NCBI GenBank assembly: GCA_003223025.1
Contig: QHXR01000024.1
Span: 62,001-126,000 of the forward strand
Length of the DNA stretch: 64,000 nucleotides
Source of the DNA: Acidobacteriota bacterium
GTDB taxonomy: Bacteria > Acidobacteriota > Blastocatellia > Pyrinomonadales > Pyrinomonadaceae
Direction: 5' to 3'
A program made the position numbers and the translations under genes. Of the stretch, positions 44,165 through 51,948 are shown piece by piece. The first letter of the stretch is position 1, and each line of letters starts with the position of its first letter. Below the pieces are notes generated by a model that worked only from the letters and a program-made list of their open reading frames with translations, ran no database searches and was not told the origin of the DNA.

Positions 44165-45346
44165 ATGCGAACAAGCTCTGCGAATACGAACAGGATCGTA
44201 CGTGCTTTGATCGCAAGCCTGGTCTTTTTGATGACGCTCACGTTCGTCTATTTCACGCCTTTGGTTTTCTCGCAGGGCCAACGACGCCGATCGGCATCCG
44301 GTCCGGCCGTCCCCAAAAAATATTCTGAGTTTCCACATAACGCGAAGGCTCATCAGCTTGTCTGCGCGACCTGTCATAAATTTCCTTCGCCGAATTGGAA
44401 CAAGGTCCGCAGCGGATCGGCGGCATTCCCCGATATCACGGAATATCCGCAGCACGAGTCGTGTATCGGTTGTCATCGACAGCAATTTTTTCGCGGAACG
44501 CCGCCGGTCGTGTGCTCGATCTGTCATACGAATCCGGGGCCGCGCGACAGTTCTCGTCATCCGTTTCCGAATCCGAGAGAGATCTTCGACACTTCAAAAA
44601 AAGGTAAGCAGCCATCGTACTCGTCGGATTTCGCGATCGGCTTTCCGCATGACAAACACATCGAGATAGTCGCCGCCTCAGGAGCACAACTATCGCCGTT
44701 CCGGAATGTGAACTTTCGAACTCGCCTGGCCGGCGAGGAGAGCTGCAAAGTCTGTCACGCGAATTTATTTCCGCAAGGCGAGTCGCCCGATGAGTTCATA
44801 ACGCCGCCGCCGGCATCGATCGGTGACGCGTTTTGGTTGAAGAAAGGAACTTTCAAATCCGTGCCGACCGGCCACACAACATGCTTTACATGCCACTCGC
44901 AGGAAAGTGGAATGTTGCCGGCGCCGACGGACTGTAATTCTTGTCACAAGCTTAAGCCTGAAATGCCGGCCGCGGATTTCGATTCGAAGATCGCGGTGCA
45001 AATGGGCGTCGAACAGCGCGTTATCCTCGATGCCTGGCGGCGGCGCGATTCTTCCGGCAAGTTTCGTCACGAATTCACGGCGCACAACGATCTTAGCTGC
45101 GACACGTGTCACACGGTGGGAACGATAAATACTTTGGATCCGAAAACGAAACGCGTAAGCGTCACCTCGTGCAGCATTTGTCACGTGACGGCGACGGTTG
45201 ACGACGGCGGAGCGATGAATTTCGAAGTTCAAGCGCGAAAGACGGACACGAAGTTTCAATGTACGAAGTGCCATGTCGTATTTGGCTCGCGGCCCATCCC
45301 GCAGTCGCATATCCAGGCGATCATCGAGGCCGGCGGTAAACCATAG
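44165..45346 (+). CDS. Periplasmic multihaem cytochrome c, nine CXXCH motifs (first of tandem pair)
   Basis: The 393-residue protein starts with a single N-terminal helix (ALIASLVFLMTLTFVYFTPLVF) used as signal or anchor. Nine haem sites are visible: CATCH, CIGCH, CSICH, CKVCH, CFTCH, CNSCH, CDTCH, CSICH and CTKCH. Several distal histidines (FPHDKH, FRHEF, SSRHPF) suit bis-His c-type haems of the cytochrome c7/c3 kind. GGAAGG precedes the ATG. It is transcribed with the next nonahaem gene. It likely shuttles electrons across the periplasm. It is not a known enzyme type to me. Confidence 0.9.
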   Translation: MRTSSANTNRIVRALIASLVFLMTLTFVYFTPLVFSQGQRRRSASGPAVPKKYSEFPHNAKAHQLVCATCHKFPSPNWNKVRSGSAAFPDITEYPQHESCIGCHRQQFFRGTPPVVCSICHTNPGPRDSSRHPFPNPREIFDTSKKGKQPSYSSDFAIGFPHDKHIEIVAASGAQLSPFRNVNFRTRLAGEESCKVCHANLFPQGESPDEFITPPPASIGDAFWLKKGTFKSVPTGHTTCFTCHSQESGMLPAPTDCNSCHKLKPEMPAADFDSKIAVQMGVEQRVILDAWRRRDSSGKFRHEFTAHNDLSCDTCHTVGTINTLDPKTKRVSVTSCSICHVTATVDDGGAMNFEVQARKTDTKFQCTKCHVVFGSRPIPQSHIQAIIEAGGKP

Positions 45347-45348
45347 CG

Positions 45349-46191
45349 ATGAGAACGAGCTCAGAACGTCAAGGAAATTTAGCGAGCCGATCCAGGCCGA
45401 TCTTGACGTGCGCCGTGCTGTTCATGTTTTGCGTGGTAATCGTTCTCTCATACGTCATCGAATCGACATCCGCGTCCGCTAATGCATCTGGCGAGTCGGC
45501 GCAAGACTTCTCCAAGTTTCGACACGACACACAACAGCACACGCGAATGCCGTGTCTCGTCTGTCATGTCCGAAGCAGCAACAGCCCGGCACCGAAACTG
45601 CCGGGGCACATTCCGTGCGCTTCGTGTCACTCGGCGGAATTCGCAAAAGGAAATTCGAGTCCGATCTGTGCGATCTGCCACACGGCCACGGATGTCAAAA
45701 GATTTCCGCCGCTGCGGAGCTTCAACGCTGTCTTCGATCATTCACGACACGCGCGTCAAACCAATTGTGCGACATGTCATAAGCCGACGAACCGCGGAGT
45801 CGGACTTTCGATTCCATCGAGAGCCGCGGGCCACACGACTTGTTTTCAATGTCACCAACCGCAGACGATCGTCGGGGATAAAAACATCGGCTCGTGTTCG
45901 ACATGTCACAAGCCGGGAACCGTGTCGCGAACTTCCGAGTCGTCGGTCGCATTCAAGCGGAATTTCAGTCACGCGGAACATTCGCGAAAAGGCCTGAGCT
46001 GTTCGGACTGTCACACGATCAGGCCAGGAGCCCGGCGCGGATCGCAGGTCACGGCACCGCAACCTGCGATGCATCTTGCGCCATCCGGTATAAAAAGTTG
46101 CGCGGCCTGTCACAACGATCGCAGGGCTTTCGGCGACGACAATTTTGCGAACTGCCGTCGCTGTCATGAGGGAAACCGGTTCAAGTTCTGA
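45349..46191 (+). CDS. Periplasmic multihaem cytochrome c, nine CXXCH motifs (second of tandem pair)
   Basis: It begins two bases after the previous stop, so the pair forms one operon. The 280-residue protein has a leader helix (ILTCAVLFMFCVVIVLSYVIE) and nine haem sites: CLVCH, CASCH, CAICH, CATCH, CFQCH, CSTCH, CSDCH, CAACH and CRRCH. FRHDTQQH, FDHSRHA and FSHAEHS supply distal His residues as in cytochrome c7. It shares the opening MRTSS with the first protein, which may point to an old duplication, although the rest has diverged. Confidence 0.9.
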   Translation: MRTSSERQGNLASRSRPILTCAVLFMFCVVIVLSYVIESTSASANASGESAQDFSKFRHDTQQHTRMPCLVCHVRSSNSPAPKLPGHIPCASCHSAEFAKGNSSPICAICHTATDVKRFPPLRSFNAVFDHSRHARQTNCATCHKPTNRGVGLSIPSRAAGHTTCFQCHQPQTIVGDKNIGSCSTCHKPGTVSRTSESSVAFKRNFSHAEHSRKGLSCSDCHTIRPGARRGSQVTAPQPAMHLAPSGIKSCAACHNDRRAFGDDNFANCRRCHEGNRFKF

Positions 46192-46305
46192 TCATGCGAA
46201 GAATTCCGCGCAAACGATGTGGAATTTTCTTCGCTCGGCGTTGAAGCGAGTATTGGAACATTTGGTAAAGCGCACTATTGCAATGTTTAGGAATTGCGCT
46301 TCGAA

Positions 46306-46319
46306 GGCACGACGGTTGC
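46306..46319 (+). promoter_or_regulatory. Sigma-54 type promoter for monohaem cytochrome c
   Basis: GGCACGACGGTTGC at 46306-46319 shows GG-N10-GC with TTGC. It lies 58 bases upstream of the ATG at 46378 and resembles the site at 39244 over the GACGGTTGC half. Confidence 0.82.
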
Positions 46320-46377
46320 CATCTGGATAAGCGACAGTAGTCTCGCTGTCGGAAGTTCAGAATGAGGATAAAAGTTC

Positions 46378-46719
46378 ATGACGATCAATCGCATTAAAAT
46401 ATTCGCCACACTCGCACTAGTATTGCCGGTACTTGCACTAATGATCTCTTACCGCACGACGCCGGTTTCGGCCGTGACTCTCACGGTAAGCGATCCCGCC
46501 GAAGTCTTCAAAGCAAAGTGCGCCATGTGCCACAGTCCGAAAGCGGAAAAATTGTATAACCCCGCGCTACCGCAGGAGGAACAGATCGAAGCGATCTTGA
46601 AAGGCAAGAAGGGCGAAAAGCCGCCCAACATGCCCGCCTTCGAGCCGAAAGGAATGACGGCAGACGATGCGAAGGCGCTCGTCGAATACATGCAGGGACT
46701 TCGAAAGCCTGCTTCGTGA
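46378..46719 (+). CDS. Small monohaem cytochrome c
   Basis: The 113-residue protein has a leader (ATLALVLPVLALMISY, ending around residue 33) and a single CAMCH site near residues 48-52. PPNMPAF near residue 80 supplies the likely axial methionine, and the last helix is DDAKALVEYMQGL. This is the class I cytochrome c layout, a soluble periplasmic electron carrier. It has its own sigma-54 type promoter and precedes the NapC-like gene. It may carry electrons to or from the multihaem proteins. Confidence 0.9.
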   Translation: MTINRIKIFATLALVLPVLALMISYRTTPVSAVTLTVSDPAEVFKAKCAMCHSPKAEKLYNPALPQEEQIEAILKGKKGEKPPNMPAFEPKGMTADDAKALVEYMQGLRKPAS

Positions 46720-46752
46720 TGATCTGACCCACTCGCCTCCAAGCAGTGAGTC

Positions 46753-46798
46753 GGCACCGCCCTCGATCTTCAAACGAAGTTTGATTCGGGGCGGTGCC
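46753..46798. other. GC-rich hairpin between cytochrome genes
   Basis: GGCACCGCCC and GGGCGGTGCC form a perfect ten-base stem, and the inner cttcaaacgaag can pair too. There is no T-run after it. It could damp read-through or shape RNA stability between the monohaem and the eight-haem genes. Confidence 0.6.
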
Positions 46799-46839
46799 AA
46801 TCCGCGTTATCGGTCGGAGTCGCAGGCTTTCATTGTTGG

Positions 46840-48471
46840 ATGGCAATTATGAATGAAGATATCGAAACGCCCTCGGATGAGCCGGCTCTTGAGCCTGCAC
46901 GCAAACAACCCAGCCTTCTTCGCAACTACGTAAGCTTCATTGGACTCGCGATCACCGCGGCGAGTCTTACCAGCATCGCGCTTCTCGTTCTGATCGAGCT
47001 TTCGTCCGGCGACGACAATCCGTACACGGTTCTGGTGACATACATTCTCCTGCCTTCAGTGCTCGGCTTTGGGATCGCGGTTGTACTTCTCGGCATGTTG
47101 CTCGAGCGCCGTCGCAGGCGAAGAGACCCGGAAGCTCACATCACGCCTTATCCGATACTCGACTTAAACGATCCGATCCGGCGGCGACGCGTACTAGTCT
47201 TCACAGCGCTTTCGTTCGCATTCCTTTTCCTGAGCGCGTTCGGGAGTTACCGAGCTTATGAGTACACCGAGTCCGTTGCCTTCTGCGGGCAGCAATGTCA
47301 CGCCGTGATGAAGCCCGAGTTCGTCGCCTACAATGCGTCGCCGCACGCTCGCGTGAGATGTGTCGAGTGCCACGTCGGCGGCGGTCCGGAATGGTATGTC
47401 CGGTCGAAGTTCAACGGAATGCATCAGCTCTATGCCGTGACCTTCAATACGTACAATAGTCCGATCCAAACACCGCTTCACAATCTGCGCCCGGCGGATG
47501 AGACGTGTGCGAAGTGTCACTGGCCGGAGAAATTCTTCGGCGAACAGATGAAGGTTTTTAATCATTTCGGATACGACGAAACAAACTCGCTCAACCAGAC
47601 ACGCATGTTGATAAAGACTGGCGGAGGAAGTCCGGCGGCGGGCGAGACCGGCGGAATCCACTGGCATATGAATGTTGCGAACGAGATCACGTACATCGCC
47701 GCCGACGAACGACGGCAGGATATTCCGTGGGTGCGTTTGAAAGGCCGTGACGGAAAGATCACTGAGTTCGTTTCACGGAATGCTTCGCTGTCACCGACCG
47801 ATATCGAGCAGTCGGCAAAGAGGCGAATGGATTGTATCGACTGCCACAATCGCCCGACCCACATTTACCTTTCTCCGAATGCGGCCGTCGACCGATCGCT
47901 CACCGCGGGCAAGCTCGATGTCACTTTACCGTTCGTAAAGGCGAAGGCAGTCGCCGTTCTCTCGGCGGCTTATGAAACAAATGACCAGGCTCTGGCCGCG
48001 ATCGAGAATGAATTGATGAGCTTTTATCGAACGAGTTATCCCGACGTCTTCGCGACGAAGAATGAATCCGTCGTGGGAGCGGTCGCGGAAGTAAAGCAGA
48101 TCTATCAAACATATTTTTTCCCCGAGATGAAGACCGACTGGAAAGCGCATATAAATAATCTCGGACACTTGAACGCTCAAGGGTGCTTCAGATGTCATGA
48201 CGGACAACACTTCAGCACCGATGGTCGGGTGATCCGAAACGACTGTGCGATCTGTCACACGACGGTTCAGCAATCATTTAAGGGACTGGTCACACAGCCG
48301 GCCAACGGCGTGTTTCAACATCCTGTCGATCTCGGAGACAAAAACACATGGCAGTGCGCCGCATGTCACAAAGGCGATCAGGCATTCAAACATCCGATCA
48401 ACCTCGGCGACATTTCAAAATTCAAATGCAGCGAATGTCACACGGGTGCGTTTGATAAGGTTCAGTATTAA
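46840..48471 (+). CDS. Membrane-anchored NapC/NirT-like multihaem cytochrome c with CX3CH motif
   Basis: The 543-residue protein has three membrane helices (about residues 33-55, 65-90 and 118-140), then haem sites CGQQCH (CX3CH), CVECH, CAKCH, CIDCH, CFRCH, CAICH, CAACH and CSECH, eight in all. SVAFCGQQCHAVMKPEFVAYNASPHARVRCVECHVG is the NapC/NirT-type quinol oxidase start, with the Met next to the first haem. It probably oxidises menaquinol and passes electrons to periplasmic cytochromes. A second ATG at 46849 is an alternative start; neither has a clear ribosome site. The CX3CH spacing needs tolerant haem ligation by the ResB/CcsA system. Confidence 0.9.
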   Translation: MAIMNEDIETPSDEPALEPARKQPSLLRNYVSFIGLAITAASLTSIALLVLIELSSGDDNPYTVLVTYILLPSVLGFGIAVVLLGMLLERRRRRRDPEAHITPYPILDLNDPIRRRRVLVFTALSFAFLFLSAFGSYRAYEYTESVAFCGQQCHAVMKPEFVAYNASPHARVRCVECHVGGGPEWYVRSKFNGMHQLYAVTFNTYNSPIQTPLHNLRPADETCAKCHWPEKFFGEQMKVFNHFGYDETNSLNQTRMLIKTGGGSPAAGETGGIHWHMNVANEITYIAADERRQDIPWVRLKGRDGKITEFVSRNASLSPTDIEQSAKRRMDCIDCHNRPTHIYLSPNAAVDRSLTAGKLDVTLPFVKAKAVAVLSAAYETNDQALAAIENELMSFYRTSYPDVFATKNESVVGAVAEVKQIYQTYFFPEMKTDWKAHINNLGHLNAQGCFRCHDGQHFSTDGRVIRNDCAICHTTVQQSFKGLVTQPANGVFQHPVDLGDKNTWQCAACHKGDQAFKHPINLGDISKFKCSECHTGAFDKVQY

Positions 48472-48530
48472 TTTCGATGTGCTTGCCCCGCACCGCAAAA
48501 TGCGCCCGGATAGCGTGAAGAAAAGCGCCT

Positions 48531-48730
48531 TCTTTAAATTGCCAATAACTTTAGCTAGTGGATGAGAAACGCAAGACAGGCTTTAGCCTAAAATAAAAAA
48601 GGATATTCCTTTGGCTTCAGCCCAATTTAGCTAAAGCTCTGAGGATCGTTGATATTTTATTTTTGTTCGGCTAAAGCCTTTCGTATTCAATCGGACCCCT
48701 AGATAAAGCCAGGGGCAATTTAAAGAGGCC
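48531..48730. repeat. Inverted-repeat element with 'CTTTAAATTGCC/GGCAATTTAAAGAG' ends (copy 2)
   Basis: It begins cttctttaaattgccaataac and ends ggggcaatttaaagagg, with inner gctttagcc, tttagctaaag and ggctaaagcc words, as in 22913-23120. It fills the gap 48472-48721 between convergent genes; no gene is seen. Confidence 0.85.
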
Positions 48731-48752
48731 GCCCTTTTCAGACGACCTCTTT
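48722..48752. terminator. Bidirectional terminator between NapC-like and beta-barrel genes
   Basis: aaagaggccg and cgacctcttt flank a short loop, with A-rich and T-rich ends on both sides. It lies in the convergent gap and could end both transcripts. Confidence 0.65.
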
Positions 48753-48775
48753 CCAATCTCAAATTATTCGTGACT

Positions 48776-50839
48776 CTACCGATCCGCCGCCCGGCCGAAG
48801 TAGATGCGGACGGATGTGTAGGGCAGGTGCGCACTGTAGTTTTGTGCGTTCACGAGCCGCTCTTTGTAGTCATAATACTGATAACCGATATTCCAATCTA
48901 TGTTGTTCGTCAGTCTGATCGCGAGCTTTATTTCCGGCGACTGGAACGTCATCGGGTATGAAGTGATGATGTCCTGCGGCCGGGTCGAAACGCGGCTGCC
49001 TTGGCCGTGATCATCGCTGATGCGATAGCTTGCGTAGAGCGAGATCCGCCGGATCGGCGTCGCGTGCACATCGAAATAGAAGAAGCTCTCACGAACGAAA
49101 TATTGCGAGATGCCCGGAGCTCGCACACTCGACGCGATCGGAACGATGATGTCCGACTCCGCGTTGAGGTGCTGGTAAGTGTATCCGCTGCTCAGCGATA
49201 GAGCGGACATCGGCTCCCACTCGATGCTGCTCGCGAAAGTGTTGCTTTTCGTCTGGGCGGAAAGATTGACTTCCGGCATCTCGACGGAGCGTCCCGGGTT
49301 ATCGTTGTTCCGCGTGATGAATGAAGCGTTGAACGTAAAGTTCTTCACGTTCGCCCGCGTTCGGATTCGAAAATTAGTAAAGTCGTAATTCGCCAGCCTC
49401 GTGAAAACGTTGTCGGCCTTGCCGTCTTCGATATCGAAAAAGACTACCCAGTTCTTCAATGGCTTCGCTTTGAACCCACCGATAAACGAATGTGTCTGGT
49501 TGTCGAAATCCTCGACGAACGGGACGTTTGTCGGAGGCACCGCCGTGGCATTCCGATCCGATCCCTCGAGTGAGACGCTGCGGTCCGTGAATCGGTAACC
49601 AATATTGAAGCCGAATCGGTTGCTGATCTGATAATCGCCTTCGATCAAATTTGTCGCACGATGATACGACGTTATGCGGTGAGCGAACGTACTCGTAAGC
49701 ACCGTCGGAAGCGCGACGCCCGCAGCGTTGCGCCGTCGGAGCTGCTCGAAGAATGAATTGCCGCCGCTGATGTTGAACTGATCGTACGTGAACGTATTCG
49801 AGATCCTGAACGCGTCGGTGATCCGATATGTTACGCCGATGTCTCCGCGTGTTTGCGGCCGTTTTGTTTCGCCGGAAATCGTGAACTGATCGAGGTCGAC
49901 CTGGTTATTCGAATTGTCACGCCCCGTCTGCATCTCATCGACTCGGAAGTTGGTGGCGGTTAGCGAGTAGATGATCCGGGCGGTGAAATCCAGTCTGTGA
50001 GCGAACGTTCGCTGAGCGTAGAACTGACCGAAATTCGTCGTCCCTTCGATCGGGTACCGGCGTTCGAATGACGCCAATCTCGCCGTGTTCGTCGGATTAT
50101 TTCCGAGGTTCAACCCGTTGATAAAATAACTTGTTTGCTCGCGGTATTTTCGAAAGCCGTAGTTCGCGCCGAGATTGAATCCGAAAACCTTCCCTTCGAC
50201 TCCGCCGCGGAAATCGTCCGAACCTGTGTCGACGTTCGACAAGATTCCGAACTCATCGCTGTACGCGCGAGTCGTCGAACCTCCGTTGCCGCCGGTCCGG
50301 TTGAACGAATATCCGATCCTGAATCTTAGCGACTCGCGTTCGGGAAAAATGACGAGATCGACGTCACCAAAACCGTGGTTCGTATCCGCGTTGTGCTCAT
50401 TGAGGGCGTGATTGTTGAGATTGTTGAAATACTTGACCTGGCGAAGATTCGTGTCGAATTTGTAAAAGCCGACACGCTCGATGTTCGCTCTGAACATTCC
50501 CGACGGATCGCCGCCCCATCCGCTCGTCGTGACGAGAGCGGAATCAAAAAAATTATTGCTGCCTTCTTTGTTGTTTATGAGAAAGCTGGAGTCGAACACG
50601 CGAAAGCCGGAACGGTAATTCAGATCGCTCCGATATTTATTTTCGTTGCCGTTGACATCCAGGCCGCGGACCCCGAGCTCGACCGTCGAGGTGATGCCGG
50701 GGCTCGTCGTCGGAACGCGCGTGTCGTCGGGTGTGGGCGATGGTGTCGGGGTCTGCGAAAGTGTGATCGCACAACCGATCGTGAGAACGATCGCGGGAAG
50801 CATCGCAAAATGTGATCTTGATCTAAAACCGGGAAGCAT
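48776..50839 (-). CDS. Outer-membrane beta-barrel protein, putative MtrB/PioB-like conduit porin
   Basis: The 687-residue protein has a signal peptide and a Pro/Thr linker (TPTPSPTPDDTR). It is then built almost entirely of alternating amphipathic strands ending in aromatic residues (for example YRSDLNYRSGFRVFDSSFLI, LRFRIGYSFNR, FGFNIGYRFTD, ISLYASYRISD, WNIGYQYYDYKE), as in a 22- to 28-strand barrel. There is no CXXC as in Shewanella MtrB. Ten bases separate it from the decahaem cytochrome gene upstream, with AAGGA before its ATG. The gene pair matches the porin-cytochrome layout that moves electrons through the outer membrane. The MtrB assignment rests on context and style. Confidence 0.78.
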   Translation of the reverse strand: MLPGFRSRSHFAMLPAIVLTIGCAITLSQTPTPSPTPDDTRVPTTSPGITSTVELGVRGLDVNGNENKYRSDLNYRSGFRVFDSSFLINNKEGSNNFFDSALVTTSGWGGDPSGMFRANIERVGFYKFDTNLRQVKYFNNLNNHALNEHNADTNHGFGDVDLVIFPERESLRFRIGYSFNRTGGNGGSTTRAYSDEFGILSNVDTGSDDFRGGVEGKVFGFNLGANYGFRKYREQTSYFINGLNLGNNPTNTARLASFERRYPIEGTTNFGQFYAQRTFAHRLDFTARIIYSLTATNFRVDEMQTGRDNSNNQVDLDQFTISGETKRPQTRGDIGVTYRITDAFRISNTFTYDQFNISGGNSFFEQLRRRNAAGVALPTVLTSTFAHRITSYHRATNLIEGDYQISNRFGFNIGYRFTDRSVSLEGSDRNATAVPPTNVPFVEDFDNQTHSFIGGFKAKPLKNWVVFFDIEDGKADNVFTRLANYDFTNFRIRTRANVKNFTFNASFITRNNDNPGRSVEMPEVNLSAQTKSNTFASSIEWEPMSALSLSSGYTYQHLNAESDIIVPIASSVRAPGISQYFVRESFFYFDVHATPIRRISLYASYRISDDHGQGSRVSTRPQDIITSYPMTFQSPEIKLAIRLTNNIDWNIGYQYYDYKERLVNAQNYSAHLPYTSVRIYFGRAADR

Positions 50840-50849
50840 ATTTTTGTCC

Positions 50850-51881
50850 TTACCGGAAAAATGTAGAGCTCGAGTTCGAGCCGTGAATTGCCGAGTGACA
50901 GATCGTGCAATTCTGATATCTCAGCACCGTCTGATTGTGAAATGACGGAACGTCCGGAGCGAGTTGTTCTGTGATGCTGCTATGACATTCAAGGCAAAGC
51001 TGTCGGACCGAGCTCCGCTTCAACATCTTCGGATTCGCCGAGCCGTGAGGCGTATGACACGCGGAACAACCTTCAACTTTTAAAGGAGCATGTTCGAAGA
51101 CGAACGGCCCCTGCTTGTTGCTGTGGCACTTGATGCAAGCAACGTCGGCTCCGACTGCGAGCTTCGCCTGCTTTTGTTCAAATCCGCCGTGCGGGTTATG
51201 ACAATCGCTGCACGTCATCGTTCCTTCGAGGACTTTGTGATGAAACGGTTTGCTGAACTGGGCCTTTGTTTCGGTATGGCATGACATGCAAAGCTGCGGC
51301 TCGTTCGAGCGGAGCATCGCGTGCGTCGCCTGTCCCGGTTTCTGATGCGCGACGTTGGCCGGAAATGTTATCGAGCTCGAACGAAAATTAGGCGGCTCGG
51401 GACCGTGCGGACTGTGGCATTCCGTGCAGCCGACGTTATTACGCCAATGCTCACCGCGTCGAAAATTATTGTGCGTCTCTTTTCCGGCGTGGCAACCGAG
51501 GCAGGTTTCGGAAGCCGCCTTCGAATCCATTCGCTTGAACGAAATGATCTTCGTCTTATCGCCGCTCGAGTCGACGTGTTCCTTTCCGGGCCCGTGACAA
51601 GCTTCGCAGCCAACGACTTTTCCTTTCCAGGACTCGACGCCATGAAGCTTTCCGTGCTTCGTTCCCTCGAACATCTTCAACTGAGTTTCGTGACATGCTC
51701 CGCACGTTTCGCTTCCGACGTAGTTGTCGCTCGCCGCAGGAAGCGGAGTCGCCGATGGCTCGACGTATCCGCTGGCGTGTTCGGAGACCGCTCCGATCGC
51801 CAGCCACGCGGAAAGTCCGAGACCGACGAGAGCGATCGAGCTTAATTTTATAAGTTTTGTGGAAAACGTCATGGTGAACAT
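50850..51881 (-). CDS. Decahaem cytochrome c, DmsE/MtrA-like
   Basis: Ten CXXCH sites can be counted: CGACH, CEACH, CLGCH, CTECH, CMSCH, CSDCH, CIKCH, CSACH, CLECH and CTICH. The protein follows the MtrA/DmsE pattern (YVGSETCGACHETQ, VGCEACHGPGKEHV, NPHGGFEQ, CSACHTPHGS). The start is set at 51881 (343 residues); 51872 is equally possible and a GTG/ATG further up at 51947 would cover the CRP-type site. A signal peptide (SSIALVGLGLSAWLAIGAVSEHASG) directs it to the periplasm, where it would plug into the neighbouring beta-barrel. The unit is preceded by a perfect TGTGA-N6-TCACA site. Confidence 0.9.
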   Translation of the reverse strand: MFTMTFSTKLIKLSSIALVGLGLSAWLAIGAVSEHASGYVEPSATPLPAASDNYVGSETCGACHETQLKMFEGTKHGKLHGVESWKGKVVGCEACHGPGKEHVDSSGDKTKIISFKRMDSKAASETCLGCHAGKETHNNFRRGEHWRNNVGCTECHSPHGPEPPNFRSSSITFPANVAHQKPGQATHAMLRSNEPQLCMSCHTETKAQFSKPFHHKVLEGTMTCSDCHNPHGGFEQKQAKLAVGADVACIKCHSNKQGPFVFEHAPLKVEGCSACHTPHGSANPKMLKRSSVRQLCLECHSSITEQLAPDVPSFHNQTVLRYQNCTICHSAIHGSNSSSTFFR

Positions 51882-51932
51882 TTCGGCTGACGTGACTGTG
51901 TAACTATAGTAATCGGTGGTAATTCCGCAGTA

Positions 51933-51948
51933 TGTGATTCGCGTCACA
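51933..51948. promoter_or_regulatory. Perfect CRP/FNR-type palindrome TGTGA-N6-TCACA upstream of decahaem cytochrome
   Basis: TGTGATTCGCGTCACA overlaps the last codon of the Crp/Fnr gene and precedes the decahaem gene. TATAGT or TACTAT at 51903-51911 (minus strand) could be the -10 box, placing the palindrome centre 41 to 44 bases upstream of transcription, a class II position. Confidence 0.82.
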
